Below the pieces are notes generated by a model. The model saw nothing but the letters and a program-made list of their open reading frames with translations, was not told the origin of the DNA and ran no database searches. DNA of 36,761 bases from positions 1-36,761 of the forward strand of contig LMZR01000042.1 in assembly GCA_001567105.1 (NCBI GenBank). Direction: 5' to 3'. The first letter of the stretch is position 1. Each line of letters opens with the position of its first letter. Below, piece by piece: positions 1 through 7,150 of the stretch. Position numbers and translations under genes: made by a program. This DNA comes from Chloroflexi bacterium OLB14. Its GTDB lineage: Bacteria > Chloroflexota > Anaerolineae > Anaerolineales > Villigracilaceae.

Positions 1-52
1 CGCTGACGCCACGTCCCAGGCAAGGACATTCTAATAACGCAAACCGTTGGGC
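1..52 (+). mobile_element. 3' half of an integron attC site (cut by window start)
   Basis: The segment ends with GTTGGGC at 46-52, which fits the attC R' consensus GTTRRRY, preceded by a TAACGC-type L' box (about 35-40). Only the 3' half lies in the window. Integron recombination cuts between the G and the TT, so the next cassette starts at 47. Support comes from the far end of that cassette: its own R'' box at 1231-1237 is GCCCAAC, the exact complement of GTTGGGC, as expected if both halves were joined in a circular cassette. Confidence 0.7.
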
Positions 53-156
53 GCTTGGCAACGTCCACAAGAAAGGAGTAAAACCACTAAACATTTTCTT
101 CAATTTAACAACTACACCAAACGTTTTCTACAGACTAAACTCAAGGAGAAAAAAAT

Positions 157-556
157 ATGAAAAATTAAAACAATGTTCGGGTTGTTTCTTGCTGTTATCT
201 TGGCATATTTCAGCGTAATAACCGTGTTTGCTGATAGTGGTAATCCACCAGCGCCTAAGGTTGTCCCTTTGACAATTACAGTAACGCCTAAAGGGCAAAC
301 TGTGCAGAGGCCGTCTTACCGAGCATCTTGGAAGGTGTCTTTTCAAGGGCAGTCTGGACAATCTTTTTGCATTCGCGCTGATTGGGGCGATTCTTTCCCC
401 GATTGGGAAAGTTGCGGTTATGTTTCGGGTCAGCAGATTAATGTAGTGCATGACTTCAATAAACCTGGTGACCCACTTGGAAGATACAACCAAACGTGGC
501 GAGCATGGGGAGTTGGCGGAACTTCATATGCCTATACTTATGTAACCAAAAAGTAA
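157..556 (+). CDS. Small secreted protein with PKD-like core (frameshifted near its start)
   Basis: The product is a predicted exported protein of about 132 residues; function unknown. The ATG at 157 follows a good AAGGAG site (about 143-148), but its frame stops after three codons. Removing one A from the run at 160-164 joins it to the long frame and gives MKIKTM followed by a hydrophobic stretch and an A-D-S cleavage-like site, a normal Sec signal peptide. The mature part contains an ADWGDS motif and a later V-V-H-D-F, resembling the WGDG...HxY pattern of PKD/Ig-like beta domains. Two cysteines could form a disulfide. A strong hairpin follows the stop. It is the first ORF of cassette 1. Without the correction, translation could only start at 173, losing the RBS and signal-peptide start. 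Confidence 0.65.
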
Positions 557-564
557 AAACCTTT

Positions 565-598
565 GGGTGTCGCTGTGGGTTACTCCATAGCGACACCC
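565..598 (+). terminator. Strong hairpin between the two cassette-1 genes
   Basis: GGGTGTCGCT (565-574) pairs with AGCGACACCC (589-598), and the inner GTGG/CCAT extends the stem to about 14 bp with a GTTACT loop. No T-tract follows, so it may act as an mRNA-stabilising or attenuating hairpin rather than a classical intrinsic terminator. It sits 8 nt after the stop of the upstream gene and about 20 nt before the next start. Confidence 0.5.
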
Positions 599-617
599 CT
601 AAATTGGAGAAAATCAT

Positions 618-1222
618 ATGAAAAAAAACATTTATCTTATTATTTTCTTTTTTCATGCTTATTTTGACATCATGTGCGACATCGGGCGCAAATACGGCTG
701 CCAAGCAGGAAGAAGTCGAAATAGCTTCTTGTTCGTTTGAACCAAAAACAACCATTCCTCCACCTGGAGACTTGTATGGTAAAGAAGCCTTGTCAAATGT
801 CCAATGGAGCGATGAAAAATTTTACTTTCGATTTCTGGCTCTATTGTGACCCATTACTTCAACCTGATGGAGTAGGAGAAACATATAGCGCTATTCCATC
901 ATTGGGTATGTTTGCGCGTTGGAATTATACGGGTGCAAAAATAGATGGACACAATGCTGATTATTGGGGATTCGAGCCAGAAATTTACATGGCTAATTCA
1001 TGGGATGGCCCGCTTTACAAGGCTAGTTCCAGACTAATCACAGGACTTTCCCTAGACGAGCAAGTTGCACAAAACAATATAGAAAATAAGTTGCCGTTTA
1101 AGTATCACATTGGAGTGGAGAGTGCGCTTGGAAAATATGAAGTTGTATTTTCGTTCATTATCGAAAAAAATCAAGGCATTTACTTAACCCCCGATATTGC
1201 CGTTCAGCGTGTTTCTCCGTAG
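618..1222 (+). CDS. Cassette-encoded lipoprotein, unknown function (two frameshifts)
   Basis: The product is a predicted lipoprotein of roughly 200 residues and I do not recognise a family. The ATG at 618 has a GGAG site 9 nt upstream. Two one-base corrections are needed. Removing a T from the run at 648-653 joins MKKN...IIFFF to M-L-I-L-T-S-C, giving a signal peptide with lipobox LTSC. Removing an A from the run at 815-819 joins the first part (ending near DEKF) to a frame reading DENFTFDFWLYCDP and on to the stop at 1222. The mature protein has many aromatic residues (W-N-Y-T-G, D-Y-W-G-F) and no catalytic motif I can name. It is the second ORF of cassette 1 and ends 8 nt before the attC R'' box. 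Confidence 0.6.
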
Positions 1223-1230
1223 TAAAACGC

Positions 1231-1360
1231 GCCCAACAAAGCGTGCACCTGACGTGTGGGATTCTGCGGCATTTCAAGCATTTTACTCGCTTCGAGCATT
1301 TTTCTGGTTGGACGGCGTTCCGCCGTCCGCCCCCAGCGCAGGTAACGCAAGCCGTTAGCC
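1231..1360 (+). mobile_element. Complete integron-type attC recombination site
   Basis: R'' is GCCCAAC at 1231-1237, and the L'' region around 1240-1252 (GCGTGCACCTG) pairs with an L' region around 1338-1349 (CAGGTAACGC) with an unpaired base, as expected for extrahelical bases in a folded attC bottom strand. R' is GTTAGCC at 1354-1360. The variable centre contains an 8-bp hairpin, GGACGGCG (1310-1317) with CGCCGTCC (1321-1328). The total of about 130 bp is at the long end of the known attC range (roughly 57-141 bp). It contains no gene. Confidence 0.75.
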
Positions 1361-1394
1361 CGCCCCTTATAAGCAAGGAGTTAAATCAAAAAAT

Positions 1395-2483
1395 ATGGAT
1401 AACGCCAACATTCAGACGGGTATTCAATACTTCAAAGCAGGAAATAAAACTGGCGCACTTCAAGTATTTTTACAGGTACTGGAACGAGAGCCAAACAACG
1501 AGATTGCTTGGTTATGGCTTGCCGCATGTGTGGATGAACCAGAACAAAAACGAGATTGCTTTCACAAAGTTCTTGCAATTAATCCAACCAATACTAATGC
1601 TCAAAAGGCGTTAGCGGAACTGGAATTACAAACAATAGTAGATGTAAAACCTGTTCTCCAACAAGGCACTGTACTAAAATGTCCATCTTGTGGTAGCGTA
1701 ATGGGAAAACCTGACCATACTGGATTAGTTCAATGTGGTTATTGTGGCACTACAATCACCTATCATCCACCTGTGGAAAAAGTTGAAAGAAAAAATATTG
1801 AGCGTTTCTTAGAAATATGTAAGGCGGCGTTAGATGGAAAAAACTATGATGAAGTAGTGCAATATGCTAATAAAATTCTAGAAGTTGACCCGAAAAATAT
1901 AAACGCATGGATAAACAAAGCAATTGCCACTTTTTGGCTTACTACTGGAGCCAATAACAGATACGACGAAGCAATGGAATACTTGCTTAAAGCCGAACAA
2001 ATTGATAAAGATTACCCATTAATATCTGAAACTCGAGATTTCCTAACAAGAAGTCAATCTGAATGGTATATACATTTAGCCACGCAGGAAATCAAGAATG
2101 GCGCCGAGATTGCAAATATATACACGGATTCTTATGAGGCTAGAAAAAATAGCCAAGAGTATTATATTAAAGCAATGAACAATATTTTACTTGCTTCGCA
2201 TTATGATCCCACAAATTACCATAACTTAAAATTCATAAATGATTTAGCAAGTAAAGTAAACTGGATAGATTGGTCAAAAGAAGTTAAAAACAAAATTGCT
2301 CTTTTTAAGGCTGTTGATAGTCTCCCAGGTGTACGTAAACAATTAAAAGAAAATCAAGCAAAATTGGAGAAACTCAAAACGGAAAATGGTTTATTCACAG
2401 GAATAAAAATAGAAACCACGACTAACAAAATTAAGTGGCTAAAACAGCGAATTGCCGAATATGAGCGTATTGCTAATTCGTAA
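1395..2483 (+). CDS. TPR repeat and zinc-ribbon protein
   Basis: A 362-residue cytosolic protein. Residues 1-75 form TPR-like helices (ALQVFLQVLEREPNNEIAWL, then an L-A-I-N-P repeat end). Residues 96-117 are a zinc ribbon with paired CPSC and CGYC motifs (C96, C99, C114, C117). Residues 135-200 form a second TPR unit with the typical D-P-K-N end, and the C-terminus from about 300 is lysine-rich and probably coiled coil. Proteins with TPR units around a zinc ribbon are common in Anaerolineae and are usually unassigned; a scaffold or protein-protein interaction role is inferred. An AAGGAG at 1374-1379 lies rather far (15 nt) from the ATG. It is the first gene of cassette 2, 44 nt before the HEPN-like gene, so the two may work together. 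Confidence 0.75.
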   Translation: MDNANIQTGIQYFKAGNKTGALQVFLQVLEREPNNEIAWLWLAACVDEPEQKRDCFHKVLAINPTNTNAQKALAELELQTIVDVKPVLQQGTVLKCPSCGSVMGKPDHTGLVQCGYCGTTITYHPPVEKVERKNIERFLEICKAALDGKNYDEVVQYANKILEVDPKNINAWINKAIATFWLTTGANNRYDEAMEYLLKAEQIDKDYPLISETRDFLTRSQSEWYIHLATQEIKNGAEIANIYTDSYEARKNSQEYYIKAMNNILLASHYDPTNYHNLKFINDLASKVNWIDWSKEVKNKIALFKAVDSLPGVRKQLKENQAKLEKLKTENGLFTGIKIETTTNKIKWLKQRIAEYERIANS

Positions 2484-2527
2484 GTAAAGTATTGATTTTC
2501 TGTTTGTCTAATCAAAGGAAATAATAT

Positions 2528-3328
2528 ATGACAAACCTTATTGATAAAGAAACTTATCAACAAGCAAATCAGCAATTACCGAACATCGACTTAATTAAAC
2601 GGCATATCGGCTATCTTTCTCCTGACTTAATTTCAGTGAAATTCAAGTCAGATAGTGACTTTCCAATAGCGGCAGTTTGTTTTCAAGACGCCAGTAGAAC
2701 TTTATCTGAATCAAGATTTGCCTTACTAGAAGCACTGGCTTGCAAGATTTGGTATTTAGAAAAAGTAAATCCAAAAGATGAAGATAACGCTATATTTTTT
2801 GTTAGGTTTTATTCAGACGATGTGGCTTTACGGCTGTATTCAGCGGCAGAGCATTTAGCAAAAGCAGTTGTTTTCATGCTTGATATTAGCGATGAAAAAA
2901 TTAAGAACACCAGAACAGGAAGCAGATTTGGAAAAGTACGAAAAATCTTGCTTCAAACTCATTCAGACCACATAATCACAAAGAGTTTAGATGAACTGTA
3001 TCGTTCAAAAGAATGGAAAACCACGATTAAGTACCGAGATAGTTGGGTTCACAATCAACCACCTATCATAAAAGGAACGGGAATGGTGTTCGAGAGAAAA
3101 AACCGATGGCTTATTTCTGAAAGTGGAAGCAAGTTAGGTATAGGAGCAGGTGATGAACCAAAATACTCTGTTGATAATTTGCTAAGTTTTGTTAAACCTG
3201 CCTTGTTTCAATTTACAGAAAAACTTGCGAGTGTTGTAGGATTTTACGTAAAAGAATTAGAGAAAAAAGGAATCACTATAACTGAAAACGGTATGCAAGT
3301 CAGTATCTTAAAGTCAAGAGCGGGCTAA
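2528..3328 (+). CDS. HEPN-like protein (Cthe_2314-type), possible RNase or defence gene
   Basis: A 266-residue helical cytosolic protein preceded by AAAGGA 9 nt before the ATG. A central helix around 105-120 (AAEHLAKAVVFMLD) and the motif R-D-S-W-V-H at 170-175 fit the R-x4-6-H signature of HEPN domains, whose active members are metal-independent RNases in toxin-antitoxin and antiviral systems. The overall look resembles Cthe_2314-type HEPN proteins. That assignment is by eye and moderate in certainty; RNase activity is inference. The stop codon TAA (3326-3328) lies inside the attC R'' box GGGCTAAC, so the gene is fitted tightly into cassette 2. No obvious antitoxin is adjacent; the upstream TPR/zinc-ribbon gene is the only candidate partner. 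Confidence 0.65.
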   Translation: MTNLIDKETYQQANQQLPNIDLIKRHIGYLSPDLISVKFKSDSDFPIAAVCFQDASRTLSESRFALLEALACKIWYLEKVNPKDEDNAIFFVRFYSDDVALRLYSAAEHLAKAVVFMLDISDEKIKNTRTGSRFGKVRKILLQTHSDHIITKSLDELYRSKEWKTTIKYRDSWVHNQPPIIKGTGMVFERKNRWLISESGSKLGIGAGDEPKYSVDNLLSFVKPALFQFTEKLASVVGFYVKELEKKGITITENGMQVSILKSRAG

Positions 3329-3342
3329 CACAGCGTGCACCT
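3322..3342 (+). mobile_element. 5' half of an attC site (R'' and L'' boxes)
   Basis: GGGCTAACA followed by AGCGTGCACCT matches the R''-L'' part of the attC at 1231-1252 almost letter for letter (GCGTGCACCT is shared). No L'/R' half ending in GTTRRRY follows within the next 300 bases; palindromic repeats begin at 3349 instead. The site looks truncated or interrupted. Confidence 0.65.
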
Positions 3343-3348
3343 AGTTCT

Positions 3349-3503
3349 GACCTCTCCCCAACCCTCTACCACGTTGTGGCACACGTCCAAATGGAGAGGG
3401 AGTTTGTTGCGTGATGAAAATGTTAATTTCATCAAATTGAATCTTAATTTGCAAGTCACCAAGTCCCTCCCTTGAGGGGATCGCGAAGCATGGGAGGGGT
3501 CAT
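3349..3503. repeat. Two palindromic intergenic repeat elements
   Basis: The 3329-3652 gap holds no gene. Element one (3349-3404) starts with CCTCTCCCC and ends with GGAGAGGG around a CACGTTGTGG centre. Element two (3461-3503) has CCCTCCC and GGGAGGGG arms around TCGCGAAGCATG. Both look like small mobile or REP-type elements. The rest of the gap (3504-3652) is AT-rich; apart from the AGGAG site before 3653 I see nothing definite. Confidence 0.6.
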
Positions 3504-3652
3504 AACATCATCCCCCACACACAACTCTATCATCTTGCTACTACAAATTAAAGTATTATCAAAGCCCTAAACATTTTTATTAATCATCTACCGAAGAAAT
3601 GAAAAATCTAGTAAGATGACTGAGTGATTAGGAAGAACAATCAGGAGATTTT

Positions 3653-3940
3653 ATGACAGCATACATTATTCTTGATATCGAAGTGACTGACCCTGTTGGT
3701 TATGAAAATTATAAAAATCTTGCTACGCCAACTGTGGCATTATATGGCGGGCAATATATTGTGCGTGGCGGAAAACATGAAACCGCCGAAGGTGAATGGA
3801 TACCAAATCGCTTGGCGGTTTTACAATTTGAAAATGTAGAACGTGCTAAGGCTTGGCTCAATTCACGTGAATATGCTGAGGCAAAAGCGTTAAGACATAA
3901 ATATGCGAAGTCTAAGGCTGTGATTGTGGAAGGCGTTTAA
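3653..3940 (+). CDS. DUF1330 family protein
   Basis: A 95-residue protein with the full DUF1330 (dimeric alpha-beta barrel) pattern: Y-I-I-L-D-I-E-V-T-D start, a Y-x-x-Y-K motif near 17-22, the Y-G-G-Q-Y-I-V-R-G-G turn near 31-40, then a V-L-Q-F-E-N strand and A-x-x-W-L-N-S-x-E-Y near 66-74. Family members are small cytosolic dimers whose reaction is not established. AGGAG lies 7 nt before the ATG. The stop is 3 nt before the serine hydrolase gene, so the two form an operon. Confidence 0.85.
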   Translation: MTAYIILDIEVTDPVGYENYKNLATPTVALYGGQYIVRGGKHETAEGEWIPNRLAVLQFENVERAKAWLNSREYAEAKALRHKYAKSKAVIVEGV

Positions 3941-3943
3941 GGC

Positions 3944-4759
3944 ATGACACAAATAGAAAATTTCATCTCCCAATTTCCAGATAAAACCATTTCAGTTTCA
4001 GTTTATGATTTGGAAACAAATCAAGAAATCAACATCAATGCAGATGTATTAATGCACCCTGCCAGCGTTATGAAAGTGCCTGTGATGATGGAAGTCTTTC
4101 GTTTGGCACAAGCAGGGACTTTATCATTAGATGATGAGATTGAACTTTATAATTCATTTCATAGCATTGTAGATAATAGTCAATACCAATTAAATATTGA
4201 TGATGATTCAGATAAAACTTTATATACAAAAATTGGCGAAAAAGAAACTATCCGAGAATTAAATCGGTTGATGATTATTCGTTCAAGTAATTTAGCCACC
4301 AACGTCCTCATGGATAAAGTAGGAACAAAAGCGATTAACGATTTCATTCAAGCACTTGGCATCAAAGATATGACCGTTCTCCGATTAATCGAAGATAAAC
4401 TTGCTTATGGGTTAGGAATCAATAATGCTTTCAGCGCACGCGCTACAACTTACATGATGAGATTAATTGCCGAAGGAAAAGTAGTTTCAAAACAAGCCAG
4501 TGATGAAATGATTCAAGTCATGTTAGGTCAAGAATTTAATGAAAGTATTCCCGCGCTTTTGCCTAAAGATGTAAAAGTTGCTCACAAAACAGGTTGGAAC
4601 GAAGATCTTTTCCACGACTCAGGAATTGTCTTTCCACCTAATCGAAAACCATACGCCATCACTTTATTTACAGATGGCTTCCCTGAAAATGATAATTCGC
4701 AAGCACATAAATGTATGGCTGAAGTTTCAAAATTAGTTTACGAATCTATTATCAAATAG
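3944..4759 (+). CDS. Serine hydrolase, class A beta-lactamase-like
   Basis: A 271-residue protein of the beta-lactamase/transpeptidase fold. The three signature boxes are present: S41-V-M-K44 (nucleophile and general base), S114-S-N116 (SxN loop) and K215-T-G217. No signal peptide is visible and the omega-loop ExxLN glutamate of true class A lactamases is not obvious, so a beta-lactam-hydrolysing role is unlikely to be its main job. Such cytosolic relatives are usually annotated as serine hydrolases acting on peptides or esters of unknown identity. The start is 3 nt after DUF1330, indicating co-transcription. Confidence 0.8.
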   Translation: MTQIENFISQFPDKTISVSVYDLETNQEININADVLMHPASVMKVPVMMEVFRLAQAGTLSLDDEIELYNSFHSIVDNSQYQLNIDDDSDKTLYTKIGEKETIRELNRLMIIRSSNLATNVLMDKVGTKAINDFIQALGIKDMTVLRLIEDKLAYGLGINNAFSARATTYMMRLIAEGKVVSKQASDEMIQVMLGQEFNESIPALLPKDVKVAHKTGWNEDLFHDSGIVFPPNRKPYAITLFTDGFPENDNSQAHKCMAEVSKLVYESIIK

Positions 4760-4777
4760 GAGATTGCTTCGTTGTCT

Positions 4778-4812
4778 TGGTCTCGATACATGCCCTGCAC
4801 ACTCGACCAGCG
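4778..4812. repeat. Palindromic repeat, GGTCTCGATAC...ACTCGACCA family (copy 1)
   Basis: A short copy with GGTCTCGATAC on the left and ACTCGACCA on the right. The same half-sites occur at six other places in this window (5881, 5961, 7001, 7063, 11509, 11591). It creates an artificial N-terminal extension of the following MOSC reading frame. Confidence 0.8.
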
Positions 4813-4836
4813 ATAACTCGCAATGACATAACATTA

Positions 4837-5634
4837 ATGCTCACTCTTTCAAACTTAACTTACTATCCCATCAAAGCCTGTCGTGGATTTGATGTAACCG
4901 AATCAAATATTGAACGCATGGGTCTTGAACATGATCGCCGCTTAATGGTCATTACACTTGAAAATAAATTTTTAACGCAACGTGAATATCCCAAACTAGC
5001 ACTAGTTACGCCAACACTACAAAATAATTCTATTACATTATCTGCACCGAATTTTGATTCACTGCATTTTCCAATTCAAACAACAGGTTATCAAATCCCC
5101 GTGCAAATTTGGAAAAGTGAAGGCGTGCAAGCAGTTGATCAAGGTGATGAAACTGCTGAATGGTTTTCAAATTGGCTTGATGCTCCCGTGCGCCTCGTTC
5201 ACATTGCTGATGGATATAAAAGAAAAGTCAGTGCAGAATATGCAATCAATGATGATGACCATACAGGATTTGCAGATGGCTACCCAGTTTTGATTATCTC
5301 TGAAGAATCGCTTCAAGACCTTAACGGGAGGCTTGATTCTGCTCTCCCCATGAATCGATTTCGCCCCAACTTGGTGATTAAAGGTTGCAAACCCTTTGAA
5401 GAAGATTCTTGGAAGCGCATTCGCATCGGTGACGTGGAGTTGGCATTAGTCAAACCTTGTGCCAGATGTGAAGTCACTACGATTGATAAAGAAACATTAG
5501 AACGAAGCAAAGAACCACTCAAAACTTTAGGGAAATATCGCAAGCACAAACTCGGAGCAATATTCGGGATGAATGCTATTCCACTAAACAGTGGCAGGTT
5601 GAAGGTCGGTGGAAGCGTTGAGGTTATCGAATAA
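4837..5634 (+). CDS. MOSC domain protein (YcbX/mARC-like)
   Basis: A 265-residue protein with an N-terminal MOSC beta-barrel (Y-Y-P-I-K-A-C-R-G, then E-x-D-R-R-L-M-V) and a C-terminal MOSC domain (N-R-F-R-P-N-L-V, K-P-C-A-R-C near 206-211, T-T-I-D). C208 matches the cysteine that binds molybdenum in YcbX and mARC enzymes, which reduce N-hydroxylated compounds with the Moco cofactor. The extra 2Fe-2S domain of YcbX is absent, so electrons must come from another protein. I chose the ATG at 4837 because residues upstream are encoded by a palindromic repeat. The stop overlaps the next ATG by one base. Confidence 0.82.
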   Translation: MLTLSNLTYYPIKACRGFDVTESNIERMGLEHDRRLMVITLENKFLTQREYPKLALVTPTLQNNSITLSAPNFDSLHFPIQTTGYQIPVQIWKSEGVQAVDQGDETAEWFSNWLDAPVRLVHIADGYKRKVSAEYAINDDDHTGFADGYPVLIISEESLQDLNGRLDSALPMNRFRPNLVIKGCKPFEEDSWKRIRIGDVELALVKPCARCEVTTIDKETLERSKEPLKTLGKYRKHKLGAIFGMNAIPLNSGRLKVGGSVEVIE

Positions 5635-5894
5635 TGGAAAAAATTATCATTGACATTATCGGTTGGGTTGGCACAATTTTATTTTTACTGGCTTATGCCT
5701 TAGTCTCTGCCAAAAAAGTTGAAGCGGATTCATGGTCATATCAAGGCATGAATTTAATCGCAGGAATATCTTTGACAATCAACACGTTATATTTGCAAGC
5801 CTATCCATCGGCTGGATTAAATATCGCTTGGCTTTTAGTTGCAGTGATGACGTTAAGTAGAAAATATTTTAAGAAAAACTCGCTGGTCGAGTAG
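5634..5894 (+). CDS. Small membrane protein, CBU_0592-like family
   Basis: An 86-residue protein with three hydrophobic helices (about 6-25, 40-56, 60-76), typical of the CBU_0592-like family of unknown function (I-I-G-W-V-G-T-I-L-F-L-L-A-Y start). Its ATG overlaps the upstream TAA by one base (TAATG), so translation is coupled to the MOSC gene. The last residues (S-L-V-E) and the stop are encoded by the palindromic repeat starting at 5881, so the native C-terminus was probably replaced when the repeat arrived. Confidence 0.75.
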   Translation: MEKIIIDIIGWVGTILFLLAYALVSAKKVEADSWSYQGMNLIAGISLTINTLYLQAYPSAGLNIAWLLVAVMTLSRKYFKKNSLVE

Positions 5895-6005
5895 CCTGAA
5901 CGAAGTGAAGGCGTATCGAGACCACAAGGTTATAAATAATTTTTTGTTTTCTGAAATCATGTTGGTCGAGTAGTTGCTCGCTTCGCTCGCAACTACTCGA
6001 CCAAC
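5881..6005. repeat. Two palindromic repeats (copies 2 and 3)
   Basis: Copy 2 (5881-5928) runs from TGGTCGAGTAG to CGTATCGAGACCA. Copy 3 (5961-6005) is a near-perfect hairpin with GTTGGTCGAGTAGTTGC and its complement GCAACTACTCGACCAAC as arms. Copy 3 lies between the convergent ends of the CBU_0592-like and desulfhydrase genes and could serve as a bidirectional transcription stop, although no T-tract is attached. Confidence 0.85.
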
Positions 6006-6009
6006 AAAT

Positions 6010-6975
6010 TTATAAAATATCTTTTGAATATTTATCCGCAAACAAAGCAGGCTGACCACCCGTGTGCCAAAATAAAATTGTTGCATCTTTTTTGAAAAAT
6101 CCCTTGCGGATTAAATCAATCATCCCCGCCGCCGCACGACCTGTATAAACGGGGTCAAGCAATAAGCCTTCATGCTTTGCAAATAAATGAATCGCTTCGC
6201 GCTCACCATCACCAAAAACACCATAACCAGACTTGCAATAATTTTCATTCGCTAACACATCATCCTTTGTAAAATTAATTCGTTCACCAATTTTTTCACT
6301 AGCAGATGTTGCCAATTGCGAAACATGATTTTTCAAATGCTCTTCGGGTTCATCAATGCTAATCCCCAACACTTGACCTTTGAAATTAAATAATCTTTGA
6401 CCCAACACCAAGCCTGCATGTGTGCCACCAGAGGATGTGCCGAAAACTATCCAATCTACATGAATATTTTGATGCATTAATTCTTCCATCGCAAAAGCAT
6501 ATCCCAACGCACCTGTTGGGCTTGAGCCACCATACGGGACTAAATAAGGTTTGTCCCCTCCCGCTTTTGTTTTATCAAATGTCTCTTGCAAAGTTTGGTC
6601 ACGATAAGCACGGTCTTTGACGTAAATAATTTCTGCACCGAATAAATTATCCAATAAAATATTTGCTGAAAGTTGATTTGGTTCTTCGCCCGATAAAACC
6701 AATTTACATTTGAATCCATACCTCGCTGCCGCCGCCGCAGTTTGCCTGCAATGATTCGATTGAATCGCCCCACCTGAAATTAAAGTATCTGCATCTTGTT
6801 CTTGTGCTTCAGCAATTAAAAATTCTAACTTACGTGTTTTATTTCCGCCAAACGCCAACCCTGTTTGGTCATCACGTTTGATCAATAATCGCGGTCCGCC
6901 TAACACAGCAGACAATGTCGCCAGTTCTTCGATCGGTGTAGGAAGATGTGCAAAATGTAAACGTGGTGTTTTCAT
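6010..6975 (-). CDS. D-cysteine desulfhydrase / ACC deaminase family PLP enzyme
   Basis: A 321-residue fold-type II PLP enzyme. The K-R-D-D-Q-T-G and G-G-N-K46-T-R-K motifs give the Schiff-base lysine K46; S-G-G-A-I-Q-S-N-H-C-R-Q is the substrate-carboxylate loop; G-T-S-S-G-G-T-H-A-G binds the PLP phosphate. Members cleave D-cysteine to pyruvate, sulfide and ammonia, or act on ACC or other D-amino acids; which substrate cannot be read here. I chose the ATG at 6975 (not the upstream in-frame ATG at 7047) because AAAGGA lies 8 nt before it and the upstream residues come from a repeat. Confidence 0.83.
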   Translation of the reverse strand: MKTPRLHFAHLPTPIEELATLSAVLGGPRLLIKRDDQTGLAFGGNKTRKLEFLIAEAQEQDADTLISGGAIQSNHCRQTAAAAARYGFKCKLVLSGEEPNQLSANILLDNLFGAEIIYVKDRAYRDQTLQETFDKTKAGGDKPYLVPYGGSSPTGALGYAFAMEELMHQNIHVDWIVFGTSSGGTHAGLVLGQRLFNFKGQVLGISIDEPEEHLKNHVSQLATSASEKIGERINFTKDDVLANENYCKSGYGVFGDGEREAIHLFAKHEGLLLDPVYTGRAAAGMIDLIRKGFFKKDATILFWHTGGQPALFADKYSKDIL

Positions 6976-7000
6976 AAAATTTTCCTTTGCAGTGACATCG

Positions 7001-7109
7001 GTGGTCGAGTAGTTGTGAGCAAAGCGAGCAACGTATCGAGACCACAAGTTTTATAAACAACTGTTGGTCTCGATACAGACTTCATTTCATTCAGTCTTAC
7101 TCGACCAAC
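7001..7109. repeat. Two palindromic repeats (copies 4 and 5)
   Basis: Copy 4 (7001-7043) runs from GTGGTCGAGTAG to CGTATCGAGACCAC; copy 5 (7063-7109) has the reverse order, GTTGGTCTCGATAC to ACTCGACCAAC. They fill the upstream region of the desulfhydrase gene. From 7110 to 7150 further repetitive text follows (ATTACCAATTACTAATTACC and ACGCATTACGCA), reaching the stop codon of the next gene. Confidence 0.85.
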
Positions 7110-7150
7110 GAAAATTTACCAATTACTAATTACCAATCACTATTTACGCA

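Larger units (their letters stand above)
47..1354 (+). mobile_element. Integron-like gene cassette 1
   Basis: The DNA between two G^TT crossover points carries two plus-strand ORFs (157-556 and 618-1222), both exported proteins, followed by most of an attC site. The start (TTGGGC) and the R'' box at 1231 (GCCCAA) are complementary, the signature of one excisable cassette. Gene orientation relative to attC is the usual one. At 47-156 I see no clear promoter, only purine-rich stretches near 75 and 144. Integrase is not in the window, so the array can only be called a cluster of attC sites without a visible integrase. Confidence 0.65.
1355..3345 (+). mobile_element. Integron-like gene cassette 2
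   Basis: The cassette starts with TTAGCCC directly after the G of the previous R' box and ends with a new R'' box GGGCTAAC at 3322-3329, the exact complement of GTTAGCCC at 1354-1361. This matched pair differs from the GTTGGGC/GCCCAAC pair of cassette 1, which is what independent cassettes should show. It carries two plus-strand ORFs: a TPR/zinc-ribbon protein and a HEPN-like protein. The 3' half of its attC site is not recognisable after about 3345, so the cassette is truncated or is the last one in the array. Confidence 0.65.

Noticed and set aside
128..493. Minus-strand ORF opposite the first cassette gene
   Set aside because: No family features, no RBS, and it lies antisense to a gene with a clear signal peptide and RBS.
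565..598. Riboswitch between cassette-1 genes
   Set aside because: Only one simple hairpin is present; there is no further conserved structure or known motif.
655..849. In-frame TGA read as selenocysteine, prompted by selB in the window
   Set aside because: The protein continues in a different frame after an A-run, not in the same frame through the TGA; no SECIS-like hairpin follows the codon closely.
4777..4836. Upstream start for the MOSC protein
   Set aside because: The codons lie in a palindromic repeat and the conserved family start follows the ATG at 4837.
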